Below, in pieces: positions 34,001 to 46,090 of a stretch of DNA of 64,000 nucleotides. The stretch comes from Rhinopomastus cyanomelas. Taxonomy: Eukaryota > Chordata > Aves > Bucerotiformes > Rhinopomastidae. How positions within the stretch are numbered: position 1 is the first letter of the stretch; every line of letters begins with the position of its first letter. The DNA is taken from contig VXBP01010330.1 in NCBI GenBank assembly GCA_013400115.1, positions 146,068-210,067 on the forward strand, read 5' to 3'. The notes under the pieces were generated by a model. The model was not told the origin of the DNA and searched no databases. It saw only the letters and a program-made list of their open reading frames with translations. Both the position numbers and the translations under genes were made by a program.

Positions 34001-36143
34001 GGCACCAAGGAAACTGCATAGTCATGCCATGACAAGATTTTATTTAGTCTTCTAAGGGGCAAAGCACCCAACAAGCTTTAAAGACCTGTAGGTGTGGCTA
34101 ACTCAGACACTAAAGGATTCCTGTAAATGTAAAAAAAATTAATTAAACGTAGCATGAGGAAATCCCTGGGAGGAACCATCTTATCAGTGCCTTCCCTTCC
34201 TGTCAGTACACAATGCTAATCTTCAATACTTTGTTCCTGAGATGTGAAATACAAAGACAGGCACATAAAGACATCTCCAGCTACATCTATTTTGGAACTG
34301 ACACCAACCGTCTTTGTTTTATTACCCCAGACAGTACGATGTGATCAGAAGCCCTTTAATGTCTTGGAGGACCTTTTCCAGTTATTCCTAAGTTATTAGG
34401 TGTGAATATGTGCACGCGTGTGGTATTTCTTTCCTCCTGCATCCATGTGATAGACTGCGGTGCCACAAGATAAATTGCATTCAGTTTACACGTTTGACCT
34501 CCTCACTTGAACTCTGCCTGCTAATCCATTTCAGCTGGGACCATTTCTAATGTGCCTTACTTCCGAACAGCTTTCAAACAGCTGGAGGGGCTTTGTTTAG
34601 CGTGCGTGGTTTAAAATGGAGTTAGCATTAAAAATATTTGCTTCTTTGCACCAGACAGCAGAACAGATTACAAACAGAAAGACCCTGGCTCCTAGCAGCA
34701 ACAGGATCCAGGGTCAGACATGTGTCGAGTCTAAAGGGAACAAAAGCTGTTCTAAGAGCGAAGCAAACTTCACTCTTAGAAGGGAAGTTGGGGAATTTGC
34801 ACCCTTAATGGTGTCCGTAACATCTGTCACACACCTGCAACCTCATTACAACCCTCAGAAGCCCCGTCGCTCTGTAAGAGTTTTAATGAAGAGTTAGACA
34901 CTCAAGCCTGGCATTCACACATATAGCCCCATCTCATACGAGAGGTCTTCTCATGGGTTCACAATTAAAACCAGTGCTGTGCCACTGCCTGCTCAACTTC
35001 GGCCAAGCACTTGGTGTAATCCTCCCTCTCCAGGAAAACTTCTGGAACTAAGTGCCTCAACATGTGCCCTGCGGTGCAGAAAGGATGATCAAGATTCAAA
35101 TAAATTCTGGGTTCCCCTTCGGAACAGCTAAGTGCATTTGCATTGTCACTGATGTCAGTTTTCCAGAGGCAGCACACAACCACCTCTCGTGAACACACAT
35201 TTTCTCTCTGTTGAAGAAGGTCACTGCTTTTCCACAGCTTCAGAGAGGGGTTTTTTTTTTACCTTTTTAATTTCCTTGCTTGGTTTCACCTTAATGTTTT
35301 TAAAAGACAAACAATGGAGTTTTGTTTGCAGTCAGTCACTATAAACAAATCGTCTCCAAGTACTCGCCACAATTTTTCAGAGAAAGTACACGAATAAGCG
35401 CTGTAATAACTTGCTTAAATATCCGTGACAGAAGAGTCCTCCTGCTGTAAAGCTGCCACTGGCATTTGACACACCTGGCCAAATAGTAAAAATGCCACTT
35501 CCTCAGCTTCTTCTTGAACTGCAGGCAAGACGGATGCTCCTGGTAGAACCCCTCTTTCATTTACCTGATGGGTACATTTACAGCGCATTGTAAAGCATCC
35601 AGCTGCACGGTGGAAGCACGTGCTAAACTCTACACATGCCGTACAACAGCAGCATTTGCCAGCACGTCACGCCGTGCCATCCTTAATCCAGGGCTTAAAC
35701 CTTAGCACTACTGCTGCAGAATGAACACAAGCCAGCCCATTTACTAGCTTCAGATAACTGAGGAGTCTCAGCAGCAGCTGTAAAACTAATGTGGATGAAA
35801 AAAAGAAAGACGTGACGAAGGGCCCTTGCAGACTGGGGTCTTGCTGTATTTTTCCAAAAGGATTTTGATGGCATCAGAAACATAAACAAGGCCGGCTTGA
35901 GCAATTAGACCTGCATTTGTTATAAACTCTGCAATCAAATATTCATTCATTTTGCAAAGTCATCAGTAGTCAAACACAAGTACAAGCTAATTAAAAATGC
36001 AGAAGGTATTCCAGGTAAGAAAATACTTCTCAAGGCAGCTAAATCACTTATTTAAATTACAGAGACATACTGAACAAGGCAGCTGTGAGAAAAATCTACT
36101 GCAGGAACTGCAGAGACACTGGGTTTGGGTCAATAAGAGTTTT
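31059..36143. other. Five kb of unique non-coding DNA
   Basis: The longest CR1-free interval so far. It holds a spaced duplicate of aacgggtatg...taacac at 31,245 and 31,301, and a CpG-retaining patch at about 33,468-33,565 (gtgacgttag, aacgtgacgacgcac). A 105-codon minus frame at 32,506-32,823 has no recognised domain. Nothing else stands out. Confidence 0.5.
31241..31327. repeat. Spaced imperfect direct repeat, period about 56 bp
   Basis: aacgggtatgctcctaacac at 31,245-31,264 recurs as aacgggtatgcatctaacac at 31,301-31,320 with two mismatches. The bases between do not obviously repeat. It could be the residue of a tandem repeat or of an unrecognised mobile element. Confidence 0.7.
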
Positions 36144-36436
36144 CACAGAATCACAGAACATTAGGGATTGGAAGGGACCTCGAAAGATCATCTAGTCCAA
36201 TCCCACCAACACAGCAGGATCATCTAGATCAAGTTGCACAAGAACATGGCCAAGCAGGTTTTAAACGTCTCCAGAGAAGAAGACTCCCCTGGGCAGCCTC
36301 TGTCACTCTCACTGTGAAGAATCTCATATTAATGTGGAACATTCTCTTTTCCAGCTTACACCCATTGCCCCTTGTCCTATCATTAGATGACACTGAGCTA
36401 AAGAGACCCACCTCCCTCAGCCTTTCCTCATCAGTT
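36144..36436 (-). mobile_element. CR1: CR1 LINE 3' fragment with several small deletions
   Basis: Antisense, young subfamily. The tail 'cacagaatcacagaacatta' and 'gggattggaagggacctcga' are well conserved. Coding text follows with losses near 36,284 (gactcccctgggcagcctct) and 36,324, and a longer gap between 'gatgacactgag' and 'ctaaagagacccacctccct' that removes about 90 bp. Ends near 36,436. Confidence 0.92.
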
Positions 36437-36587
36437 TCATGTGATGGTCCTGGATTACTAATGCCTGTACCACCTCTAAGCCCACATTACAGATCCTGTG
36501 GACAGGAAAATGCACACATCTGGAGAGGACAGTTAGAACTTGGCTGTCTTCCAGACATACTGATTTTGGCTGATAGGTTTTACTCCA
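36437..36587. other. Short spacer between inverted CR1 copies
   Basis: Not clearly assignable. It may include diverged 5' parts of the following older CR1. Confidence 0.4.
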
Positions 36588-36734
36588 GTTGTGGATTTCC
36601 TGTCCCTGGAAGTGTTCAACACCAAGCTGGATGTTCTGGGCAAACTGATCTAGCGAGAAGTGTCCCTGTTCCTGACAGAGGTGTTGCAACTAGATGATCT
36701 CTGAGTTTCCTTCCAGCCTAAGTCATTCTATGAA
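36588..36734 (+). mobile_element. CR1: Old CR1 LINE 3' fragment
   Basis: Sense, strongly diverged: 'ggatttcctgtccctggaag', 'gttcaacaccaagctggatg', 'tgatctagcgagaagtgtcc', 'agatgatctctgagtttcct', 'agtcattctatg'. The order and spacing match the CR1 ORF2 end plus 3' UTR of an older subfamily. With the antisense copy just before it, it forms an inverted pair. Confidence 0.82.
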
Positions 36735-39386
36735 ATTGCTAATGCCTGCTGAATTAAAAGCAAAAAACGTTGAGGAAAAAAGTGTGTTTTTCTCTGTTGC
36801 TCCTTTCAGGAAGATTTGCACCAGAAGGTCTCAGTAGATACCACAGTTCTATTCACAGCTGGCTCATTTTTAGATATAGGAATCATAAACTCTTGAAATT
36901 TTAAACTTTGCTTAGACTTTCCTTAATATGGAAAGGGACGTTTTACTAATGGTTTGACCCAAAAGAAAGAAGGCAGACCTCTCATAATTAGAACCAAAAA
37001 ATGCTTTCAATTTCCCTTCTTTTTGAAAGAGCCATTACAGAGGTCATTTGGCTGAAAAGCATCAGCTGCTGAACACCACTGAGAAATCTCTATCCCCATT
37101 CCTGCTGGTGCTTCCTCATTGATATGGACAACTATAAATAGAGAAACAGAGCAAGAATATTGGTTGAAAATACATCAAGGATTTGACACAAGAAGCCTAT
37201 AAACAATATGAAAAAAGCCCCCAAACCAGTGCCAGCCACTGAGCAGAATACTGAGAGGCAGTATGTTTTCATCTACTATTAGATTTATCAGTAAAAACTC
37301 AAAACAGAAAAATCTGAAACCATTCTGTAGATGGTTTCAGATACCACTACAGTGGGGGATACCACACTCTTGATTGACTGGAATTGATGGTGAAACACTA
37401 ATGACCTAAATGAAAGAAGGATGGACAGACCCATTGCAGCTTCCAGATGCCAGGTGCTGCTCCACACCAGATGGCTGGGCGGGAACCATGAGAGCTGAAG
37501 TGTGAACCGTTCTCCAAGGAAGTCTATACACGTACCTGACCAGCATTACAAGTCATTTAACATCCCCAAATTATAATTTATTAGGAATTTGCCAGCTGGG
37601 AGCTCCTAAAACACTTATCAAAGACGCTCACATCTGGAAAAGTGACTCAAGAAAGCAAAACATTACAGCAAGAAAAATGATAGCGCCTAGTCTGAACGGG
37701 GATACCAGCAATACCAGCAATCCCATATTTATCACGTTCACGTTGAACCACTGAAAGAGGTCCTGCTGCCCTCAGCAATTAGCAAAGCATAAGCAGTGGG
37801 TGATCCCAGAAGCTGCTTGCAGAAGCCCATCTCAAACCCTTGCTCAATGGTGCCAGCAACGTAAGAACTTCTTTACATCTCCTGTCTTCACAACCTCTAG
37901 ATTGTATTTCTGTTATTCACGTGGCATCAGCAGAGACATCATGGCAAGAAATTTGGGCTTGCGGTGATAAGCAATATGTGCTGCATAAATGGAGCTGCCA
38001 GGAAGGTGCTTTTTTTCTGAGCAATATCAGCAAAATAAATTATAAAGAAATGTAACTGCTGCCTATTAAGAGGCAGATTTATGTAACAGCTAAAGCTTTC
38101 ATAGTTTATGAAACAATGTCTTATAAAATGGCACGGCTGTGATTTAGTAAGGTGTTTAAATTCATCGTTACATACATTTTCTGTTTCAGACTGGTCTTTG
38201 CCATTAAGCCACATAGTGGCCTTGCCTAATACCCACATTCTTTTTTGCATACGTAATAAGCGGATCAGCTTCCACCAGAAAAATCCATTTTTGAGCTGTG
38301 TTCTCCTAAGGTCAGCTCTTAAACATGCCAGGTGACTCACTGACTGCGCTAATGCGCACTGCCAGTTCAACCAGGTGAAAAACAGTAAAGGCTGAGATTC
38401 TGCATACAATAGAAAGAGGATGAAGGGATGAGGAACAGAAACAAATTAAACTAGAAAGGACTGTCTTACCCAGCAAGACTTACTGGGAGTGGGAAAAAAC
38501 CCAAACGATAAAGCTTCTCAAGTTTTTTATCATTTCCTAGGACCACATACGTCCTTGCATCTCAGACCTTGATCAGGCAGGCGGTGTACTCACTGCTGCA
38601 GATACAAGTCTGGTCTGCTAGAAGACAAACCCCCCAGAAACACAGGCTGAGGTTCCAAAAATGAGTCCTAAAGCCTTCAGTCACCTCGATAAAGTGATCA
38701 AAGTGTGGTGGTGATGAAGTTTTCAACATCCACAGGAACTGCTGGGGACTTAGCCTATCTAAGACATAGCAGCCCATGTTTAAAAGCCTAATTTTGCGCA
38801 GCAAACCCCTGAACTGTGGCCCAGATTCTCCCATTTCCAGGAGGTTGGAAGGTCCCTGGTACGGACTGACGGCTCACCTGCTCTGGGTTTCTATGTAACA
38901 TCAGCTGGAGGATTTCAGCCCCTGGCTCCAACCATACTGAGTGCAGTCATTGCCGCTGAGCGTGTCCTCCACACTAGACAGTGGGAAAGTCCTATCACAA
39001 ATAAAATCTGCTGCCTCCCTGGGACCTGGGCTAGGGACACTAGAAAGAAACTCCCTGATCTAACAGAACCCTCTGATTATTACCCGCCACTTGTCATACA
39101 AGCTGGAAGGGTTTGAGGGGAGAAATACAAAATCAATCCAAAAGGGACATCAGAACTCTGAGGCTTAAGGGATCAGGAGCACAGGTGGTGCTTTCCTCAG
39201 TCCTTTCAGTGGCAGGCTCTTCAGAAAAGACAGGCAAGGAAGGAGAAACAGTGGGGTGGCTCTCTGTCGGGGGTTAATTCATGATCCCTGACATGACGCG
39301 ACATCTTAGAGAACCAACCAGACCCCACCACATGACCAACATGAGAATCAACATATATCCCTATTCCATGGCAGTACAAACAGCAC
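36735..39386. other. Unique non-coding DNA
   Basis: No CR1 and no recognised gene. A 156-codon minus frame (37,939-38,409) lacks any known domain and overlaps AT-rich text with regulatory-like motifs. Near 38,030-38,160 there is the inverted repeat ctgcct...aggcag and several TAAT-like cores, but I would not call an element. Confidence 0.5.
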
Positions 39387-39620
39387 ATAGAATCATAGAA
39401 TCATTACGGATCGGAAGGGACCTCGAAAGATCATCTAGTCCAATCCGCCTGCAACAGCAGGATCACCTAAACCAAGTCACACAGGAACCCGTCCAGTCGG
39501 GTCTTGAACATCTCCAGAGAAGGAGACTCCACAACCCCCCTGGGCAGCCTGTTCCAGTGCTCTGTCACTCTCACCGTGAAGAAGTTCCTTCTCAGGTTGA
39601 TGTGGAACCTCCTATACAAG
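39387..39620 (-). mobile_element. CR1: CR1 LINE 3' fragment, about 235 bp
   Basis: Antisense, young subfamily with an ATTCTATG tail: 'catagaatcatagaatcatt', 'cggatcggaagggacctcga'. The ORF2 end is open in the minus frame (NLRRNFFTVRVTEHWNRLPR, ESPSLEMFKTRLDGFLCDLV). Truncated near 'aacctcctatacaaggg'. Confidence 0.93.
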
Positions 39621-39867
39621 GGCTGAACTTCCTCTTTCCTCCCTGAGCTACATGCAGACCAGCTGCAGCTGCTCCTTTCCTCCCTCTGCCTCACGGACTT
39701 GGTGGAAAGATTATTCTTTCTCAGCTTCTCCCTCAGAGGGATCTGCTTAGTAGTGTGTCAAGGGATAAAGTCCTGGAGTGGAGAGGGGCCCAAGAACACT
39801 GGTCAACATTGAAAAAAGGAAGTCTACAGAAGATGTGGGGCCTCTCTGACAGAAAGCAGGAGACTTG
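39621..39867. other. Spacer, possibly diverged CR1 5' text
   Basis: Not assigned. The text around 39,768-39,830 has a CR1-like flavour but no landmark I can name. Confidence 0.35.
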
Positions 39868-40398
39868 GTCATGAGAGATGGCAGGTGGTTCTGCCCCTCT
39901 GCTCTGCACTCATGAGATCCCACCTGGAGTACTGAATCCAGCTCTGGGACCCCATCACAGGAAAGGGAGCTGTTAGAGCATGTCCAGAGAAGGGTCCTAA
40001 GGACAGGCTGAGGGAGTTGGAGTTGTTCAGTCTGGAGAAAATAAGGCTCTCGGGAGACCTCACTGCAATCTTCCAATATCTGACCGGGCCTACGTGAAAG
40101 CTGGGGAGGGACTATTTACAGGGGGTCGTAGTGATAGGACAAGGAGTAATGGCTACAAACTGGAAGAGGGTAGACTTAGGTTAGATGTAAGAAGGAAGTT
40201 CTTCACTGTGAGAGTGCTGAGGCATTGGAACCAATTGCCCAGGGAAGCTGTGGAGCCTACATCCCTCGACACGTTCAAGGCCAGGTTGGATGCGGCTTTC
40301 AGCAACCTGGTCTAGTCAGAGGTGTCCCCACCCATGGCATGGGCTAGATGATCTTTAAGGTCTCTTCCAACTCAAACCATTCTGTGCTTCTCTGTTTT
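39868..40398 (+). mobile_element. CR1: CR1 LINE fragment, about 530 bp, older subfamily
   Basis: Sense copy running from 'ggttctgcccctctgctctg' and 'gagatcccacctggagtact' through 'tgaggga gttggagttgttc', 'aataaggctctcgggagacc' and 'tcttccaatatctgaccggg'. One frame is open to the stop at 40,315 (SDRTRSNGYKLEEGRLRLDV, RRKFFTVRVLRHWNQLPREA, SLDTFKARLDAAFSNLV). The 3' UTR (ccacccatggcatgggctag, atgatctttaaggtctcttc) ends 'accattctgtgcttctctg'. It faces away from the antisense copy at 39.4 kb. Confidence 0.93.
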
Positions 40399-43300
40399 AC
40401 TGTAGCCAGAAAAGGAAAGGAATCAGCAGGATTCAGTGCTGCAGCCACACGACAGAAATGGATGTTAAGACATCCAGATGAATACTGCAAGACTTCTTTC
40501 TCTTCCCCATATTTTCTATAAATATTTAATTGAACAAAACCATAAAACCACCACAAAAACAGTTTGTCCAGTTGCAATGATTTGAAAATAAAGTCCAAAT
40601 TAAATTTCTATCTGATCTAATTCATGCAGAAGTTCAAGTGAGCATCCAGACAGCATTAATCAGCTTCAGAGCACTGTGCAAATGCAATCTAATGCCTGAT
40701 TTGTGATCTCGATCAGCATGTCTGCAGTCCCTTAATTCAGAAGCATGTGCATGCTTCAGCCTGACTTGAGTCCTGCACCCTGGTGAGCTGAGAGCCACCC
40801 ACCACCTGAGCAATGGCAAGCTGCAAGCATTTCAGGTCAACAGCTCTGGATACCATGCAGTAAGATCCTGTTTTGGCTCGTCTCTGTATTTCATAGCAGT
40901 TTTCAAGTCACACTCAGTTCACAGCCAAGATTTAGTTATCACAGCTCATAAAATAATATTGCATCCAGCTAAATAGATTTTTTAAAAATAAAGGAAAAAG
41001 GGCAAATAAATAAAAGATCTCACAGAGCATTTTTGCAGCTCGTCTTTTCTTCACCCTAAATTACAGAGAGCTTATCACGCTTATATCATCAAAGATGCTT
41101 ACAAGTCAGCTCTTTTAGTCACAGCACTTGGGGGAGTAAATAATCTTAACTGTTTTGCAGATTGCTGACTACATCAACAGGGACACAGCAAGGAATACGA
41201 CACAGACAGGTACATCTCTCATCACTGGGGATGAATCAAACTCGTAATGGAATCATCATAAGGAAATAAGATCTGGTACCACTGTGACATAGGAAACAGT
41301 TTTTGCCTTTCCAGTCTAGCATTAAACCAGTGTTCAGCTGGGTGCCCCGTCCGGCTGCTTAAGATAGGAGATTGGATCACAAAACCAACCACCACTGACC
41401 CTTGAGTATTCCTAAGCGTTTGCACGAACTTTGTCAAGGCAAAGGACACACCTGCCTTTCTGAGAGTAGTAACACGGCTTGTGTTTCGCAGGGGACTTGA
41501 GTTAGGGACTGCAGGGCCAGTCAGGCACGGGCCCATATTTCTAGGAAAAGAGCCAAAGTAAAAATAATCAAACAATGAGAGAAACCACTTGATAGCCTTG
41601 AACAGCAACCAGTCACACAGCGCTGAAGCTGTCTTTGCGAAATTTGTTAAGCAGAATACTTGAGCACTGGGAAAGTCTGACACCGCTGCAAGGTCTCCAG
41701 GTCTTTGAGTGTGCCCAGACTTTCTGCATTTTTGACAGCAGGCAGGGAACCTGAGCAGCTTCCCATGTTCATTCAAGTTGCTGTGGGCAGTTTTGCACAT
41801 GGCTTCCTCAAACATCAGTCCCCAGCAAGGAGTAGGAGCACAGACAGCTTTCCAGGAACTCCAAATGTCAAACTGTGAAGCGCAAGGAACAGCACTGCTG
41901 GGCGTGCTCAGCACTCCTCCTCCAGCCATGTTCCTTCTGGCTAGCACAGCAGTCCCCCTTTCTTATTTTCTTGGCAACAGAAGGTGCAGGCAGGCTACTT
42001 GGCTTAACACTCACAGGGAAAACAGATTTCTCAGAATTGATTTGCAGGTGCCACACAGCAACGCTTCTTTTTCTCCCATTTCCTCTGCTGACCTGCATCA
42101 CACCTTGTGCATTCTCACCTGCCAAGGTTGCTCAGAACCCTCTGAAGTCAAGGGCAGAGGTCCTCATTCATTTCCATGAGAGCAAAGACAGACAGGGGTC
42201 TGAACCTAAAGAAAATCCAGAAACTGTGTACACACAAGCAATGCCATCTCCACCTCTACAAGAAATGGAGAATCACCCTTCGCTTGACTGCAGGACGCCT
42301 ACAAAATGAGGTGCAAGCATAGGCAACAAACAGACACCACAGTCCAAACCATATGAAGTCTTCTACTAAAGCTTTAAAATTTGATGTCTACCTGCAAACC
42401 AGACTGGTAAACCCCAGTAACATTCTTTTGTACTGGTAGCTTCCTCCATGCCACAGGGGAGGCTGCAAGAGAAACGGACACATAGTAGTGGGTGCAAGGG
42501 CAACATTAAGTCATCTTCCTGCAGGGACCATGAGTCTTCCACAGTAATCAAGACCTTTCAGACTAAAGAAGAGAGGGTGTTTCATTTTTAGAGGGTTTGT
42601 TCTTGGTTAGTATTTCTCAGGCTGAGGCAGCCAGTTGCTTTCTTTTGGTTCATGTTGCTCCTGGCTTGGCTTTAGCTATTCACTTCTCATTGCCAGACTG
42701 CGCAGGCAGGACCAAGATGCATTCGCCATTTCCCCAACACCACAACCTCCTATGACGTTGCACTGCCCTGAAAAGAAGCAGCTGGCACACAGCACAGATT
42801 AATGGAAAGAGAGGCATCCGTGACAGGCACGCATCCATGGCACCGGGGATTGCTGGCCCCACTCTGGCACGTCTAATACAAGGACAGCTAGCTCGAGCTC
42901 ATCATCTGTTTCCCTTGCTTAAGGGCAAAGATAGGCTGTGCTGCATGCTATGGCCAAGGGGCAAGCTTTCACAGATAAATCATGCTTCACCCTGGACACA
43001 ACATGGGAAACACATATTTAAGAGGAAGGAGTCAGTGTTTCAGAAGCATTCCTACCCTTTCTACCCCCTCCACAATTTAAAAATCTCTCTCCACAAATAC
43101 CAGTAAGGTAGAGAGAAGACAACAGGATTCCAGACAAGAGGTTTTCTTCCAAAGTCAACACAAATCTTTTGTTCCTTCTAACCATTTCATTTCCCAGGGA
43201 AGAACAACTTACTGGCACAATGAAGTGGTGGTTGTGCTCCTCTGAGAGAAAATTGGACTCGCATAACAAATCTGCTCTACTGGGAAGCCGCAACACATCC

Positions 43301-44860
43301 TCAGTGAGCTGCATGGAGCCAGTTTGCATCTGGAACAAAACATGCCTTTTTCCCATGAGTCAACACAGCAGGGTGCGCTGGCAATGCTCAGCCAGAATTC
43401 CCTTCCTCTACTGATGCTGGAAGTCAGCCAGGGGTAGCATAAGCCTTTGGAGAAACCAAGAACCCTGAGCTCCAATTAAATTTTCTAGGCAGGTAAATAA
43501 AAGTGACCAGAGGTGACATTAGGTCACTGAAGTTGGTGGAGCCAAGGCACAGAGCACTTCCTTTACCCCAGCCAGGGAAACTCTGCAGAAGGTTGGATGC
43601 TATTTTTGAATCCAGGAGGCAGTATCTTCTGAGGGCTGACAGATGAATTCCTGAGGCAGCGAGAACCATGAGGGGCTGTACTGAAGGAAAATGCACTAGG
43701 CTGTGCAAGGAAAAAAGCACATTCAGCAGAATACATCAGGACTGGGAGGCACATAGAGCCTGGAAAGCAGAGCTGGCAGCACCCAACAAGATGATGGCAG
43801 CTGAGCACTGGGAGGCACTGGTTGCTCAGGAACACTTCAGTGGACGCTTACTAGTTATCTGCTTCAACACTTGGGAAAGGGAAGTAATTTATGTCTCTCG
43901 CTTTCCCAAACTAGACAGTCCAGTAAGAAGGATGCTGGTTATTTCCCATGCTGTGGACATGTCTTCTCTTTCCCATCCAGTCCCTCTGCATCACTTCCTT
44001 CTGCTCAATACAGAGTGAATCTAAAAAGCTTAAGTGGGAATTGGGCTTCCAGAAAGACAAAAATTGTTGAAAAGCTGAAACGAGGACTCGGGATCTGCCC
44101 CACACAAAACCACAACTGAGGTCAAGGGAGCCCATGCTTTGAATAAACAGAGCACACCACAAGCTAATACTATGCAGGGAAGTTGACCTCAAACCTGCAG
44201 CTGGTGAGGAGAGTTCTCCAACCTCAACTTCCCCATCTGCAGAGCCACCCCAGTAAATAAATGTATAAGCAGACCAATAGATATTTTGCAATGGTTAAGG
44301 AGAAAAAGTGGATTCATTGCTGCTTGTGGAGCACAGCAATACCTCTGCAACAAACAGCACAAAGCAGTCACAATGAATACTCTTCAATGATATCTTCAAC
44401 ATCTCAGTACTTTGCAGGGAACAAAACACAAGGCAAAAACATCCGATGGAGCACAAAACAACGTGAAGCTGCTCACTCAACATCCATTGCTCCTCCTCAG
44501 ACCAGTGGGACAGGGTTCAGGAGGTGAGGTGACACAGCACGGCTTCTGAGAGACTGGGTTGATGTCTGTTGAAAGCCAACTGATTTCAGCCTTCTCCTAC
44601 AACCTTGAACTTTTGGCTTTCAGAAAGCATTTACCCTCAGCTACTGACTAAGCCAGTTAACCTTGCTGAGTAAGAAAGGTACCAGGGGAGGGGAACCCTG
44701 AGTGCCTCCTTTCTGCAGGCAGGTGTTTGGTACAGATAGGAATCCCCTTTAGTCCTCTCACATGCGTCGGCAAGCCACGGGGTTGCATTTAAGCCCTTAT
44801 GCTACCTGAAAACACTGCAAACAAAAGTTGGAGTTCAGTACTGAGGTACAACCCCAAAAC
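40399..44860. other. Unique DNA, 4.5 kb, with a long unexplained frame
   Basis: No CR1. Apart from the minus-strand frame at 41,222-41,947, only chance frames are seen. Several frames are simultaneously open around 41.8-42.3 kb, which points to local composition rather than coding. Confidence 0.5.
41222..41929 (-). other. Long open reading frame of unknown status (about 235 codons from ATG)
   Basis: The minus frame is open from the ATG at 41,929 (MAGGGVLSTPSS...) to a stop at 41,222; an in-frame GTG lies six codons upstream. No domain, signal peptide or repeat was recognised, although a hydrophobic run (KWFLSLFDYFYFGSF) is present. By a rough stop-frequency estimate it is longer than expected for the composition, yet it has no splice or promoter support. 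It could be a lineage-specific exon, a decayed retrocopy or chance. Confidence 0.15.
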
Positions 44861-45068
44861 CAGAATCAAGGAATTGTCAGAGTTGGAAGGGACCTCAAGA
44901 AATCTAGTCCAGCCCCCTGCCAAAGCAGGACTGCCTAGAGCACATTGCACATGGCTGCATCCAGGAGGGATTTGAATGTCTCCAGACAAGGAGACTCCAC
45001 AGCCTCTCTGGGTAGCCTGTTCCAGGGCTTGCACTGGAAAGCAGTTTTGACTTGTTTCTAAATGAAAC
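44861..45068 (-). mobile_element. CR1: CR1 LINE 3' fragment, another subfamily
   Basis: Antisense: 'agaatcaaggaattgtcaga', 'gttggaagggacctcaagaa', 'ccaaagcaggactgcctaga', 'gcacattgcacatggctgca', 'tgaatgtctccagacaagga', 'ctctgggtagcctgttccag', then a diverged part to about 45,068. The UTR text (gcctagagcacattgcacatggc) differs from the dominant subfamily, so this is probably an older CR1 group. Confidence 0.88.
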
Positions 45069-45744
45069 TTCTCGGGTGCATGTGATTTTTCATTACTGGA
45101 ATTACCTTGGTCACTAACGACAAGACATTGTTAACTGCAGAAGAAGGTGGAACACCCTAAAAAATACCAAGAATTAAGGAAGGTGTCTGCGCAAGCCCCG
45201 TTCTGAATATGAGCCACAAACACTTTGAATTCAACAAGCTCAAGAGATCTTCTGCTTACGCTTATCCTTTAAAGGCACGCGATAGTGATTTTCAAACTAT
45301 TTCTGAGAGGTTAAAGAAAGATAAGTTGTGATTCAAAATAGGAAGTGGGGGGACACCAGATTTGCTTGCTGTTCGGAGAACACGATGTTTCTACAACCCT
45401 GCTCTCCACCCCCGACACACACACACGTTTTAGCAACGAACAGTTGGAGGAGAAGCTGCTGGTGAAAGTCACAGGCTTGTAGAAGGCTTATCTCTTCTAT
45501 TTTTTTCTTTCCTCTTCTATGTCAGTTTGGGGAAAGAAGCTTCATCTTTTAGACCGTGGGATTAAACAGACAGATCCCAGCTCCTTGTTATCACAAAAGC
45601 TGTTACCCAAGGAAACCACAAAAGATCAAAGATATAATCCTACCTCACCATCAAAGTCAGGAAGGGAAGAGCCGAAGACGTTGCCAGAGTCAACAGGGCA
45701 GCACGCTGTCTCCACAATATACTGCAGCACCTCTGGCCACCGAG

Positions 45745-46090
45745 AACATATACATCCTTTTTATTGTCAGCTAACGATGAGCCAAATGTGTATTTTAGCT
45801 ATCCCACCAGATGACGAAGCTCTGTTTAATTAATCCCTAGTTACATTTATAATGATACATTCCTGAGAGCCCTGTTAGTCGTGGCTATTGGCACTTCCAC
45901 AGAAAGCAATTTTGAGAACCAGATGAATTTGATTTTGAAAGAATTATTTAAGAACCACTCAGTCTAATATGTTCTATAACCATTCCCTGGCTGGTCTATT
46001 TATAGATTTGCATGCATGCATTTTAAAGTTTGTTTTCACTACATCCATTCAAGCTGGGATGTGACTAAGTTTGTGGAAGCTTCAGCAATA
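45745..46090. promoter_or_regulatory. Candidate conserved element with POU octamer
   Basis: AT-rich, repeat-free. Contains gtttaattaatcc and ATTTGCATGCATGCATTT at 46,006-46,023: a perfect ATTTGCAT octamer that runs into overlapping GCAT units, the arrangement of composite POU-domain sites. A second octamer (ATGCAAAT) lies at 46,261-46,268. Inference from motifs only. Confidence 0.25.

Noticed and set aside
37939..38409. A 156-codon minus-strand frame
   Set aside because: No domain; AT-rich text with regulatory-like motifs; no splice signals that fit.
45490..45833. Pyrimidine tract plus CAG followed by a 104-codon plus frame, considered as an exon
   Set aside because: Good acceptor-like text, but the frame ends in a plain stop with no donor or polyadenylation support, and no family was recognised.
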